Shown piece by piece: positions 24,067-35,059 of a stretch of DNA of 64,000 nt. This DNA comes from Vanrija pseudolonga (Eukaryota > Basidiomycota > Tremellomycetes > Trichosporonales > Trichosporonaceae), in the NCBI RefSeq assembly GCF_020906515.1, contig NC_085854.1:248001-312000 (forward strand), written 5' to 3'. Position 1 is the stretch's first letter. Every line of letters starts with the position of its first letter. The notes under the pieces are model-generated. The model made no database searches. It was not told the DNA's origin and saw only the letters and a list, made by a program, of their open reading frames with translations. The position numbers were made by a program, and so were the translations under genes.

Positions 24067-26174
24067 TCAGAGACCCGTGTTGTTGCCGGGAGCACGCGCG
24101 TGGTCGTACGCTGGCGGAACGTGCTCGACGGGGCCGGCATAGTGCTGCTGCTGGACGGGTGGGGCGGGGGGCTGGACATACTGGATGATGATGTTCGCGC
24201 CCGAGTCGCGCTCCTGCAAGGTTTGAAGCGGGAGAGCGATTGGAAGTGGCGCGGGGGCGGACGTGCCCGCTTGCTGCTGGGGCAGGGCTGGCAGCCCGCG
24301 CGCCGACTTGGTGAAGCCCGACTCGGCGGTAGAGCTGTCTTGGTTGGAGACGTGGAGCGAGTACCCCCGGCTCGTGCGCCCTCCGCTGCCGCTCGAGCTC
24401 AGCATCTCCTCCGTCGGTACACCGAGCATTCCACCACGTGAGTCGAGCGGGGACGTCGGACTCAAGGGCCGCACGCCTGTGACCGATGTCATGACAGACT
24501 CGCGTTGAGTCATGTCTGGGTGTGGCATCAGCGGGACCAGCTCTTCGTGGTCGCGGCGAAAAGTGAGCGTACCAGGGGCAGGTTCTGCCTGGGGGAAGGG
24601 GTCGACCTCGGGGTGGTCGACGATGAACCGGCCCGCTGAAACCGGTTTGCTGCAAGCCCGGTCAGCTGGCTCTAAGTGAGGTCTATCGTACTCACTTTCT
24701 CCGCTTGTATTGATTAAAGACAACCAAGCCGATCACCGCGCAGATGGCGGCGCCCCCTAGCAGGCCACCAACCTTGGTGGCACTCAGCACTATCCGGGGC
24801 TACCACTCACAATGCCGCCTGCAAGTGCACCGACACTGATGCCAGTTGATGTACCACCGCTATGAGTTGAAACCGTTGTTCCACTGTACTCCGTCAGCCA
24901 GACACCCGCCTGACTCGCTTTCCACCCACTTGTCGGTGAAGTACTGGACAGCATAGACTTCCATGGTCCCATCCGAGACTGTGTCGACGCGAAGACTGTA
25001 GGTGATGCTCGGGTCCAGAACGGTAAAGCTTAAGACTTGATTTGGGCTGTAATAAGGAGAAAATGGGACGTAAGGCCCATTCGGGGGACTGAAGGGAGGC
25101 GTAGGCGTGAACGTGACGGTGTAGTTTGCAAAGCCCCACCCGGCCGTTCCCCACAACTCTATGAAGGAGGTTCGCGGGGGCACCTTGTACGTCACCGAGG
25201 ACCCAGAGGTGTTGGTACGCAGAACATAGTAATAGTCGGGCGCAGCTGGGAACGATCCTTGTTCCTCTGGTTTAAAGGGAGACCTAGTGTCAGCGAGCCA
25301 CTCGGTAGGAGCCAGTTGTAAGGAGAAGCAGATTCTTTCTGAACCCTCCAAGGAGCGCTTTTGGGGCCCATGTATCTTGAGGGCCTGCGCGCACGTAGAC
25401 TCACCGTGACCACCCTGGAAGGGTTGATTGACCTCCCAAGGCGACCCATTTGCCTGATGACTACTCCAATCGGCAGTTAACATCTTGTTGGGTTGGACGG
25501 CATGAACTTTTGTTCTTGCCCCACCTGGGCCATTCCGCAAGACAGCGCTGAGGATGTGTGAGTGCATTCCACTGCAGGCCACTCCAATGAGAACCTACTC
25601 ACTCCGGGATTCCCGTCAGTATGAGGAGTTCGGTGACAACAACTTGTGCACGAGTCGTCTGCACGGCGATATCGCACGAGTGCAGGCCCCAAGAAAGACC
25701 ACGAACCCAGGCGAGTTCACCCTGCCAGGAATTTAAACTGTCGAGGTCTGGAGATTGGTTGCCGTCGCATGTGATAGCCACATTGTCAGTGTCTCCGGAA
25801 GTGCCGAGGATCGAAATGGCGGTCCCTACAAAGCTGACGTGGAAGGTTGCAGCGCTGCTGTTGAGAGAAGTCGTATAGGCCACGTTTCCCACCATAATGG
25901 CGTTGGGATAGAAGGTGGACGGCGTCAGACCACTGCTTGTCATGTTCCAACCGACCGAAGCGGGTCCCAAAATGCGAGGGTAGAATTGGAGAGTGGGCGA
26001 ATTGGCAGGAATTCCGTACAATGCCTGCTGGGGCATCGGAACTACGCCGCCGCCGCCTGCGGCGAGGGCCATGTCAATGGAGAGGGTCGTTGCCAGCAGC
26101 AATGTGAGCATGACTTGAGTCGCGAACAGGGTGATGGCGGTATACCGGGGTCTTCCCATCGTCGTGGACAGCAT
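24067..26174 (-). CDS. Receptor-like type I membrane protein, copy C (PPAY tail)
   Basis: Six exons: 26174-25603, 25547-25405, 25266-24930, 24883-24811, 24772-24696, 24649-24067, giving 594 residues with all phases in agreement. The start may instead be the ATG at 26159 (MGRPRYTA). Signal region FATQVMLTLLLATTLSIDMA. Ectodomain 1 opens VPMPQQALYGIPANSP; ectodomain 2 has FIELWGTAGWGFANYTVT and ends VQYFTDK. Stalk ends STGISVGALAGGI; membrane exon VGGLLGGAAICAVIGLVVF, then NQYKRRK. Of the three minus-strand copies its tail is closest to the plus arm: it keeps ELVPLMP, SLHVSNQ, RGLPALP, LQERDSGANIIIQYV and VEHVPPAYDHARAP. RGLPALP fits RxLPxxP exactly. It looks like a bridge between the two arms. 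Confidence 0.85.
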
Positions 26175-26895
26175 GCAGGGGTGGGTGAGGTGTGAAGAGA
26201 TGGGCACCGCCCCCTTGGCCACCTTAATATATCTCCCCACCGCGAGCTCGTTGGCAGGAAATCAGAAGCAAGTGTCAACAAGGAGCGGAACGTTGAGGGT
26301 GGAGGTCCATGCTGGCTGCTGCGAGGTGGTCTGTGGGACGGAGATCTCTCAAACAAACGAAGTCCTCTGCCTTGTTGTACCGAGTGCCCTCACGGGGATC
26401 GTGCCATTGCGTGCTTTGAATTTAGGTCGGCCCTGGCGAGAGGCAACACATTGCGCTTTGACCTTCAGCTGTCAGAAGTCAGTCCGCGGCGGTACCTGGC
26501 GAGCTCTTGCGCTACACCGCCACGAAATGTTTTTGACAATGCGCGTTGTTGCTGTGGGGGTGAGCGCCAGGGGCTGAGGCGGTTGCCCTCCGGGGCTGGA
26601 TTCAGCTGGATCGCCAAGAGGTAGTCTCCAAAACACATATTGCGAAAGATCTAGAAGTCTAACTATCGCCTCGAGGGCGTCATTTTGCGGGATATCTGCC
26701 AACCGGGGCAGACGGTTGCGCGGGCACGACTAGGCGGAGCGATGATAGAGCGAAGATGTTCGGTGCAGGGGTCCCTCACCTGCACGCGGATCGCAAGTGC
26801 CCAGGCGAGCCGCAAACACTTAATGATATGGTGGCGGCGCCTGCAATCCCACGCTATACCCGCCGCCAAGCGCAAATCGCACAGTCCCGAGGTGT
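26175..26895. other. Intergenic, upstream of copy C and downstream of the MFS gene
   Basis: No gene supported. It is the promoter side of copy C and the 3' flank of the MFS transporter gene; base composition is less GC-rich than the neighbours around 26.6 kb. Confidence 0.5.
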
Positions 26896-28646
26896 CTAAG
26901 CCTCGGTGTCCGCGTCCTCGTCTCGTGCCCCGCCAGCAGACTCGGGCATGTGCTCGTTGTCCGCGACCGACATGATAGCGAGGGTGAGGAGGGCCAGGCC
27001 AAGGTTGAAGACCCAGACGCGGTGCAAGCCGTGTGCATATGCGTCGACGGCGATGCGCCGGATGTGGCTGGGCAGGCCAGGAATGATGGTCGTAGAGTGG
27101 CGAATGGCGTCGACAAGCGCTCGGTCTGACAGCTGAGCCGTCAGGTCAGTTTCGAGGGTCGCCTGAAGGATGGCTGCGGATAGGGCAACGCCGAGGACCT
27201 GTCCCACAGTGCGGAACATATAGGTCATGGACGTTGCGACGGCGCTGAGGGTCAGCAGGGCTCGGACCTGTTCGCTTACATTTCGCTCCGCCCATTCTTG
27301 GTCACCTCGGCAATGATCGCCACGAGCGTGCTCGTCAAAGCGCCGGCGTACCCAAATCCGGCAGGCGTCGGCGCAAGCCAGGTGAGCCACTCTGGCACCT
27401 CGGTTGTCCACGTGAGCATGAGCGCGCAGCTGATGACGATGAGCACGCCGCTGAACATCATGGCGGGGTAGTAACGGCCCGTGCGGCGCATCGCGTATCC
27501 TATCGCAAGGGATCCGAAGCCGATGAGGACCGAGTAGGGTAAGAGGTGGGCGCCAGCAACGCTCGAGCTCTGCAGGCGCACGGCGGTGAAGAAGAGCGGC
27601 ACGTTGTAGAGCATGGAGAAGATGCAAGCCGCCATCGTGAGGTTCGCGAAAGCGACGCTCGCCGGCGTGCGGCGTGTGAGCAGGCTGAGGGGGAGGACTG
27701 GCTCGGCAGCATACTTGCCCTCAATGGCGAGGAAGATGCCAGTGAGGACGAGGGACCCGACGAGGAGGCCAACGACGAGTGGGTCCGACCACGCGTACTC
27801 GCCCCCTCCGGGCTTGGACGCCGCGGTCTTGAGGCTCACGCCAAGGAGGAGCGACCCGATAGCGGCAGCGAGGAACGTGCTCCCGGCGTAGTCGATCTTC
27901 TTGAGCTTGTCGGACCACGAGGCGTCGTCGTCGCCGCCAGCTCCGAGCGAGGAAGGCACGAAGATCAGGATGGAGACGACACTGGCAGCCAGGAGAGGGA
28001 CCTGGGCCGAGAATGCGGCGCGCCAGCCAAACGTGTCGGCGCACCAGCCACCGACTGGCCCACCGAGACTTGCACCCAGGCCGAACAGTACGTTTGCGTA
28101 GCCTTGATACAGGCCACGGTGTCTAATGTCGACGAGGTCGGAAAGGAGGATCGAGCCGACCGAAGTCAGCCCGCCGCCGCCGACGCCGGCGAGCACGCGG
28201 GCAGCGATGAGGGAGCCCATGCTCGGCGCAACGGCGCACGCCGCAGTGCCGAGGGTGAAGGACCCCAGGGCGACGAGGAGCGCGTTCCGGCGGCCCAGGG
28301 CGTCCGACAGCCGCCCATACACGGGGGTAAAGGAGCACAGAGAGAGGAGGTATGCTGTGCCGAGCCAGCTGGCCTGGTTGAGCGCGTTGAACGAGCTGCC
28401 GATGGACGAGAGGAGCGTCGCGACCACCGTGCCGTCAAAGGCCGCGAGGAAGGTCGCCGACCAGATCGCGAGGCAGGCGATGTGGAAGCGCCAGGCGGGC
28501 AGGCCGGCGAGGTTGTGGTGTCCCCGCGACCGCGGGCGGCGCGCCTCTCCTTCCTCCGGAGAGCTGGCAGCAGCGACAGCGGCGTAGCTCCGCCCGTTGG
28601 TGTGCGCGACGAGCGGCGCGCGCTCGTCAGCATGCGTGTGTGCCAT
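26896..28646 (-). CDS. MFS transporter, DHA2/Vba-like (14 helices)
   Basis: Predicted proton-coupled major facilitator. The best match by eye is the fungal DHA2 group that includes vacuolar basic amino acid transporters (Vba) and related drug exporters. Two exons, 28646-27280 and 27244-26896, give 571 residues; the intron between them is only 35 nt (GTAAGC donor, CTGAC branch, CAG). Motif C-side FDGTVVATLLSSIGSSF and NQASWLGTAYLLS in helix 1-2, motif A GRLSDALGRR after helix 2, and DIRHRGLYQGYANVLFGLG are all typical. After the intron the frame gives SMTYMFRTVGQVLGVALSA, the expected late-helix motif, which supports the splice. The first 50 residues are a soluble Ser/Arg-rich arm. Substrate cannot be read from sequence. 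It sits between the two arms of the receptor-like family and faces away from the PQ-loop gene with a shared promoter region. Confidence 0.9.
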
Positions 28647-29614
28647 TGTAGGCCGTGTGTCGCGAGTCGTGTAATGGCAGAGTGGACAGAGGAAGGTATG
28701 TGTTTTGGTTTTGGCTGCTTATGTCTGCTGTGTCGCGGCAAAACCTGTCGGGTCTGGCCGACGGACCGGCGAGCCGCCGGTAAGTGGTGACAGCGGCGAG
28801 TCCACAACCCGCACAGCGCCAGACGCCTCTGCACCACGCCTCTCGGCCAAGCGCTGCACCGCGGCCTCGGAGGTGGCGCTGCTGATGCGCGGATGCGATG
28901 TGGGGTCGAGCATGGGCAGCAGCCTTGGCCGAGGCCCCGCGATCCCCACCCATCAGTGTCAGTTGCTCCGCACCGACCTGGCTGGCTCACCGCGCGCCTC
29001 TGCGTCACTGGCGCAACTCACTGCTCCGTGCCAAGCATCTCCTCATCTGCTCTGCTCCCCCCCTGTCGCTCGTTGGCTGACTTTTCTAGCGCCGCGCCGC
29101 GCATCAAAACTTGCACTGTAAGCGAGGCTTGACCCCTCTTCTGCGCGCTTATCGCGCTTATCCGCTTCCACTTTTGTAATAGTCTTTTAATTGCCCGCCG
29201 TGCAGCCACGTGGCAAATCGTAATAGCGATATGGTGCGAAATGTGCGGCGATTAGGAAATTTGATTCCGGTGTTGCCCTCCTTCGCCTGCCCCAGCCAGC
29301 CCCGACGCGCGCGGGGCGCGGCCAAGTCGTCAGTTGAGTTGCCCAAGCCACGACGACCTTTGGACCATCGCATTCCTGTACTTTGCACCCTCCCCATTCG
29401 TTGGCTCCATTCAGTGTCGAGCGCAGCAGCAGGGACAGCGACGACACCGACATCCTCGACAGCGATCACTTGCACCCCGTCGGCGCGCAGATGAAACGCT
29501 GACCACGATACCCATCACTTTCGCCGCCGACCCCGCCGCCCCACTCTTATCACCCCCAGCCGCCGCCGCTCCATCTCCGGTTCTCCCGTCCCAGCGCGCC
29601 CACCCCCACACGCA
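28647..29614. promoter_or_regulatory. Divergent promoter region of MFS and PQ-loop transporter genes
   Basis: Nearly 1 kb between two divergent starts. No gene supported. The shared intergenic space makes co-regulation of the two transporters possible; I could not name a binding site. Confidence 0.5.
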
Positions 29615-31836
29615 ATGGGCGGCGACGAAGCTCTTGCAGAGTGGTTTGGCCTCCTGTCCATCGGGTTCTGGCTCTGTGCCCAGCTCCCGTGAGTGCGCTG
29701 CTATCAGAGCTTGCTGACTCCCCGCAGGCAGGTGATCAAGAACTACCAGCTCAAGTCGTGCGATGGCCTGTCCCTGCCGTTCCTTGTCAACTGGCTCTTC
29801 GGTGTGTACCCGCCCCGCCGCCGCCCCATCGGCGGTTCTGACGATCATCGCGATGCGCGCCACTGACTCCATCATAGGCGATCTCACAAATTTCATCGGT
29901 TGTGTGCTCACCGACCAGCTGCCGTTTCAGGTGAGTTCCGCGGTGTCGGAGTGGACGGCTCCCGAGGTTGTCTCGGCGGTGCCGACGGCGACAAGACGGC
30001 GCGGCGTCTTCGGCGTCATTCCACGTTGCCGTGCTCACACGCCCAGACCTACCTTGCCGCCTACTTCTGCGTAGTCGACGTCACACTTGTCGGCCAGTTC
30101 TTCCACTACAGGCCCAAAGTTGCTGCAGCGACGCCAAGGCAGAGCTCGCTCTCCCACCCCTCACCGCGCACCTCGCTTATCCTTCCCCCACCCGCCCAGC
30201 GCGACCGGTCCCATGTCCGGAGCACGACATTACCTGGTGGCGGACCACCATCACCAACCCCGTTGTACGGCCATGTCCATGGTCACGCGCACGCAAACAG
30301 CTTACCGTTGACACGGCCGACGAGTGGGCGCGGCACCAGGCGCGGACGACCGCCCCTTTCGCGTGACCCATCACAGGGCGACTTTAGCCGCCTCCCGACG
30401 ACCGACTCAGCAGAGGCGCTGTACGCTGCCGCGCTCGATGTTGCGCGTGCCGCGGAGCGCGTCCACGCCCGGAGGTCAACAAGCAACCGCCCCCGCCCTC
30501 GCCATGCTGCTACTGTACCAGCGCCTCGGTCAGACTCTCAAGCCGCATTAAACAGCACGCAGAGCGAGGTGTCGTTACATTCAAGCAGCACCGATGACGA
30601 GGACGAGGACGCGGCTCATGCGCGGTTAACGCAGAGCGTTGGCGCGCTCGCCGAGCCGCGCGGCCGCACTCTGACGCGCAACTCGACTGGCCTGGCCACG
30701 CCGCAGAACGAGCTGGAGCAAAGCGACACACTCGACGACCTACGCGACTCGCACGTCCTCGAGATCCGGCGCAGGGTAGGCAGCCGCAGCCAGAATCGGA
30801 GCGGGAGCCAGGCGCGTGCTCGTGGCTCGGGGCGCAGGGCGGCCACTGTCGCCTTCATGGGGCTGGGGCTATTGTTCTGGCGCGGGGCGGTGCCTGGTGT
30901 GGTCGTCCCCCGCGGTGGTGGTGGAGAGGGACACGTCGTGGAGCGGATAGAGCAAGTGTCGGCCGCGTCCTCGGTCTCGGCATGGCACACTGCGCCTTTG
31001 CACCCGCCAGTGCTTGGCTACCGACCGAGAACTTTCGTCACGTTCGAGGACCCGGAGGACCCGCGCGACCCGCCTCCCCCGCCGCCACCCAAGGACGAGG
31101 AACCGGATCTTAAAGAAGTCATTGGACGCATATCGGCGTGGTGCTGTACCACGCTGTACCTGACGTCGCGTCTGCCCCAGATCTGGAAGAATGTGAGCGC
31201 CAGCACCGCCACCCCACCCCACCGCACCCCCACTGACACCCCCCACAGTTCCAGCGCAAATCCGTCGAAGGCCTCTCGATCCTTCTCTTCATCTTTGCAT
31301 TCTTAGGCAACGTGGCGTACGTCGCGTCGATCGTGTTCCGCCCGGCGCCACCCGGCGAGGGCGCACACTACCTGCTCAAGGCCCTGCCTTATCTGCTCGG
31401 ATCCGGAGGGACGCTCCTCTTCGACCTGACGATCATGATCCAGTCGGTGATTTACGGCTCGGCGCCACCAGTGCCCGAGTCGCCGCTCGACCACCCGCGG
31501 CCCCGGCGCACTTACTCGAGCCGCCGTCGCCCGCGGCACGCCGACACATGGTCTGCTGGGCAGCACGCGAGCTTCCACGCCGAAGATGGATTGGCCACGA
31601 GCGAGCGCCGCCCTCTGCTTTCGGCTGGTGCGAGCCCGATCCGGACGACTTCCGACGCCTGGGGCGCGCGTAAGGACAGCGGGACGAGCGCCCACAGCTC
31701 GGGCGGCAGCGCTGGGAACTCGGGCCTTGTGATGACTAGCGGCGGCGGCAGCGCGAGCGGCCTCGGCGTCCGGCTGTACGGGAGTACTGGCGACGCGAGC
31801 GCCCCAAGCGCAGGGGCGAGCCCCGGCGGACAGTAG
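29615..31836 (+). CDS. PQ-loop transporter (Ypq/Stm1-like, cationic amino acid)
   Basis: Predicted seven-helix PQ-loop carrier; yeast relatives (Ypq1-3) move lysine and arginine across the vacuolar membrane. Five exons: 29615-29688, 29728-29801, 29878-29930, 30047-31192, 31249-31836, giving 644 residues with all phases in agreement; introns are 39, 76, 116 and 56 nt. The first PQ motif is LPQVIKNYQLKSCDGLS (split by intron 1), followed by LVNWLFGDLTNFIGC. The second is LPQIWKNFQRKSVEGLS (split by intron 4), followed by LLFIFAFLGNVAYVASI. Between them lies an unusually long hydrophilic loop of about 280 residues rich in Arg/Ser/Pro with acidic DDEDED, and the C-terminus adds about 120 Ser/Gly-rich residues. 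This loop makes it much longer than yeast Ypq proteins. It is the start of the plus-strand run that leads into copies D-I. Confidence 0.9.
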
Positions 31837-32314
31837 GCAATTGCATAAGGAGTGCATAGAATGTTGTACAAGTAGATGACTTGTGTGCGTGTGTGGTGGC
31901 CTGACTTAGACTAACCGTACTAATCTCGGAGACGGTGACAAGGCACGGGGCGCTGGCGAGCCGTGATGGCCGTGCTTAACTATCCGTGGCGGCGTTAAGA
32001 GGCCGATGTGCTGACGCCAAGGACGGCTCTACACGAGTATTAACAGCGACAAGGCTCAGTGCTCGACGCTCACACCGTCCGGCCCGTGCAGCGCAGCAGG
32101 TTGCTCAGGCCGTCGGCTGTACATCATGCCGCTAACCACTGCCTCGAGCTTCCTCCTCGCACACGCATCGGCCGCCAGCGAACGACAAAGCAGGCGGTCA
32201 TGAGGTGAGTCGAGCAGGCAGCAGCCGCAGCAGCAGTCGACATACCTCGCCCTTCCCCCTTTTCTTCCTCTTTGTCTCTTCCTCCTCCTCACCCTCACGA
32301 AAAAAGCAAGCACC
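31837..32314. promoter_or_regulatory. Upstream region of copy D
   Basis: Holds the 3' flank of the PQ-loop gene and the promoter of copy D, ending in a long pyrimidine tract just before the ATG. A block here (about 32080-32200) resembles the region before copy E. Confidence 0.55.
32080..32091 (+). promoter_or_regulatory. Shared upstream element CGGCCCGTGCAG (copy D)
   Basis: The same word, CGGCCYGTGCAG, occurs about 210-225 bp before the ATG of copies D, E and F, and its core before copy I. It may be a regulator site or simply sequence carried along by tandem duplication. Confidence 0.45.
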
Positions 32315-34471
32315 ATGCGCCTCGTCGCCGCCGCAGTAGCGGCGCTTCTCGTGCCTTGCGCCGGCGTGCTCGCGAGCCCCGTGGCCGTGACTGACGCCGC
32401 GCCGCTCTCGCCCTTCCTCGCGTCGTCGGCACAGACAAACACCATCCCAATGCCCCCGCAGGGCATCTACATGATCGGGGTGACGAGTCCGCTCGTGCAG
32501 CTCGGCCCGACGGGGCTGGGCTCGCCCGCGCAGACGTGGAACATGTCCTTCACGAACGTGACCAACGACAAGTTTGTGCCGGGCATGATTGGGCTCGGGC
32601 AGGCGAGCTTCATCACCAGCCTCCAGGGCAGTGCCGGCGCGACCGTCCACATGCAGTTTGTGGGGACGGGCCTGAGCCTGCTCGGCAGTGCGGGGCTGTT
32701 TGACGCGCTCGACTGGCGCGTCGACGGCGTGCCATACAACCCCGAGAGCGGGACCACCAACTGGGGCTTTGCGTGGGCCGCCGAGGTCGCGTGGGCGCGT
32801 AACCTCCCATACGGGCTGCACAACGTCTCGATGGTGGTCACGACGACGTACGACAAGATTATGATCTCGGAGGCGATGGTGATCACTGGCATTCAGGGGT
32901 GAGTCAGAGGTGGAGCGGGGGTGGGTGGCGGGGTAGACGGACGAAGCAGAAGGCGCCGGGGCAGAGAGACAGCGAGGAAGTGGACATGGCGGAGAGTGCG
33001 AGAGCAGGAGAAGCCGAGACCGAAGAAATAGTCCTGACACCCCACCCCAGCGCCACGCTCACCGACTCGTCCACCGACCCGCTCCGCCAAATCACCCCCG
33101 CAGTCGACGGCACAGGCAGCCCCAACAAGCTTTTCCAGACCACGGGCCAGTGGGATGTGTACTCGCCGAACGAGGGCGACGTTGGTGAGTTGCTATCAGA
33201 GCAGAGCCGGCGCCGCTCAGCCCACCGCTACTGCTGCTTCTCGGCGGCCCCAGTCACTCCCTCACTCACGTCCACCCGCAGTCACGCGTCAAGCCTTCCC
33301 GTGGGCGGGGTACACTGTGCTGCGCACCAACAACAGCGCGTCATTCAACTTTGTGCTGCCCAAGCGAACGTCGTATGTCGAGGTCTGGGGGTCTACCGGG
33401 TGGGGCTTCGCCAACTACACGGTGACTATCACGCCGTCGCCACCCTTCAATCCGCCGGTGATCACGTACTCGGCCCAAACGGCGTACTATGTCCCGGTGT
33501 ACATCCTCTCGTCGGCGATTCTCGACCCTGCCGTCGACTACCAGGTCGAGTACAAGTGCTTTGGCGGCGGCACGGCAGAGATCTACAACGTACAGTACTT
33601 CCTTGCCAAGTAGGTCGGGTCGGCGTGCGGCGAGCTGCCCAGCTAACGGGGACACCAGCACCACGTCGTCGACCGGTGGAACAGGGTCAAGCAGCGGCGT
33701 GTCGGTCGGCGCGCTCGCAGGTGGCATCGTAAGTCGCCTCCACGGCAAAGCTGATGCAGGCCGGCGCGCTCGTCGTAGGCCTCGCAATTGCGGGTCTTAT
33801 CGGCTTCGCCTACCACCGGTCATACAAGAAGAAGAAGTACGTCCCAATGGCACCTGTCCACCGCTAATAACGCCAGCGTGACCCAGCCGATGTTCGAAGT
33901 GGAAAGCGCGCACGACGCGCGCCCCGAGCCCTTCTATGCCACCTCGCCAGGTGCGCTGGCCTCCGAGCGCGTCCGGCTGATGTCAGAGATGCAGGGGTAC
34001 GCCGACGGCGAGCTGGGTCTCGGGTCCGCGACGGCCACGTCGCTCGGGGGCTCGACGGTGCGCGCGCACAGCCCCGTGTCGCCGCGCCGGTCGAGCCAGG
34101 GCGGTGTGGGCGACGACGCGACCTCCTCCGGCGCAGGAGGGGACGCGAGCAGCCCGCGCTCGTCGCGCACGACGTTCAAGTCGCCGCGACTCAGCATCGT
34201 GCCCGAGCTGAGCCTGCCTCTGCGCCGCGCGAACGCCCCCCTGCCCGTCACTGTGCAAGAGCGCGACTCGGGCGCCCATGTCATCCACATTGTCGAGTAC
34301 GTGCCCCCCCCGTACGACGCCAGCCTGCGCGCCACAACCCCGACCGGGACGACAATCGCCAGCCCGGCCGCGACGCTCACGGCGCCTACTGCCACCTCGA
34401 TGGAGGGCACGCTCGAAGACGACCCCATCAAGCCGGGCGGCGTGCGCCCCCTCCCCAGCGCGCCGAACTAG
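32315..34471 (+). CDS. Receptor-like type I membrane protein, copy D (PPPY, RPLPxxP tail)
   Basis: First copy of the plus arm. Six exons: 32315-32898, 33051-33184, 33282-33609, 33659-33728, 33760-33836, 33877-34471, giving 595 residues. Signal peptide 1-20 (MRLVAAAVAALLVPCAGVLA). Ectodomain 1 about 44-195: IPMPPQGIY, QTWNMSFTN, FVPGMIGLGQ, FVGTGLSLLGSAG, DWRVDGV, EVAWARNLPYGLHN. Ectodomain 2 about 240-348: YVEVWGSTGWGFANYTV, FNPPVITYSAQTAYYVP, YNVQYFLAK. Stalk SSTGGTGSSSGVSVGAL. The intron before the membrane exon is only 31 nt; without its removal the helix AGALVVGLAIAGLIGFAY is not made. The stop-transfer is HRSYKKKK. Tail: FEVESAHDARPEPFY, VRLMSEMQGYADG, QERDSGAHVIHIV, EYVPPPYD, and C-terminal RPLPSAPN. 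PPPY fits the WW ligand and RPLPSAP the class I SH3 ligand. Partner proteins are unknown. Confidence 0.9.
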
Positions 34472-35059
34472 CCGCTGCAGCGCTGGCGTGTCGTTGTGCC
34501 GCTGATTCCGCAGTGCGAGCGCCGCGCGCGGGTGCGCAGCTACGTGTTATTGACCACGCGCGCCGCGCGACCACCCTCGCGACCACCCTCTACTCTATTA
34601 TACTCTCCAATGGGAATAATACCTCGTCGATGGGCGCGCAGAGCAGTGCAGGTCGCTGACCTGACTGACGAGCAGTGCTGATCTCGGTGTGGTGAAGGCA
34701 CGGGGCACGGGGCGCGCGTCGGGCCGTGCGTTTATTGACGGGCGCGACGGGGCGGCGCCGAGAGTCCGAGGCGGTGGGGGCCCGAGGCCGCCGTGCACCG
34801 ACACAGAAACATACGCCGACAGACCGACGCCCTATGCGCCCGGCCTGTGCAGCGCTGCACTGACGCCGTACGTCGTTGCGCCACTCACCGCCTCGAGCTT
34901 CTCGCACGCCGCGCATCGACCGCCAAAAAGAGATCTGATCTGGACCACAGTTTGGTTGAGTGACACGAGTCGACCACAACCATCAAGTGGCCACAACTCG
35001 TCCTCTCGTCGCTCTCCCTTCCTCGCCTCCTCTCACACCACCAGCGCTACAGTAGCAAC
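34472..35059. promoter_or_regulatory. Intergenic D-E, promoter of copy E
   Basis: Contains a block (about 34838-34925) similar to the region upstream of copy D, and a CT-rich stretch before the ATG. No gene. Confidence 0.55.
34841..34852 (+). promoter_or_regulatory. Shared upstream element CGGCCTGTGCAG (copy E)
   Basis: Second instance of the CGGCCYGTGCAG word, 208 bp before the ATG at 35060. Confidence 0.45.

Noticed and set aside
27546-28790. 414-codon plus-strand frame
   Set aside because: It is the antisense shadow of the MFS transporter exon.
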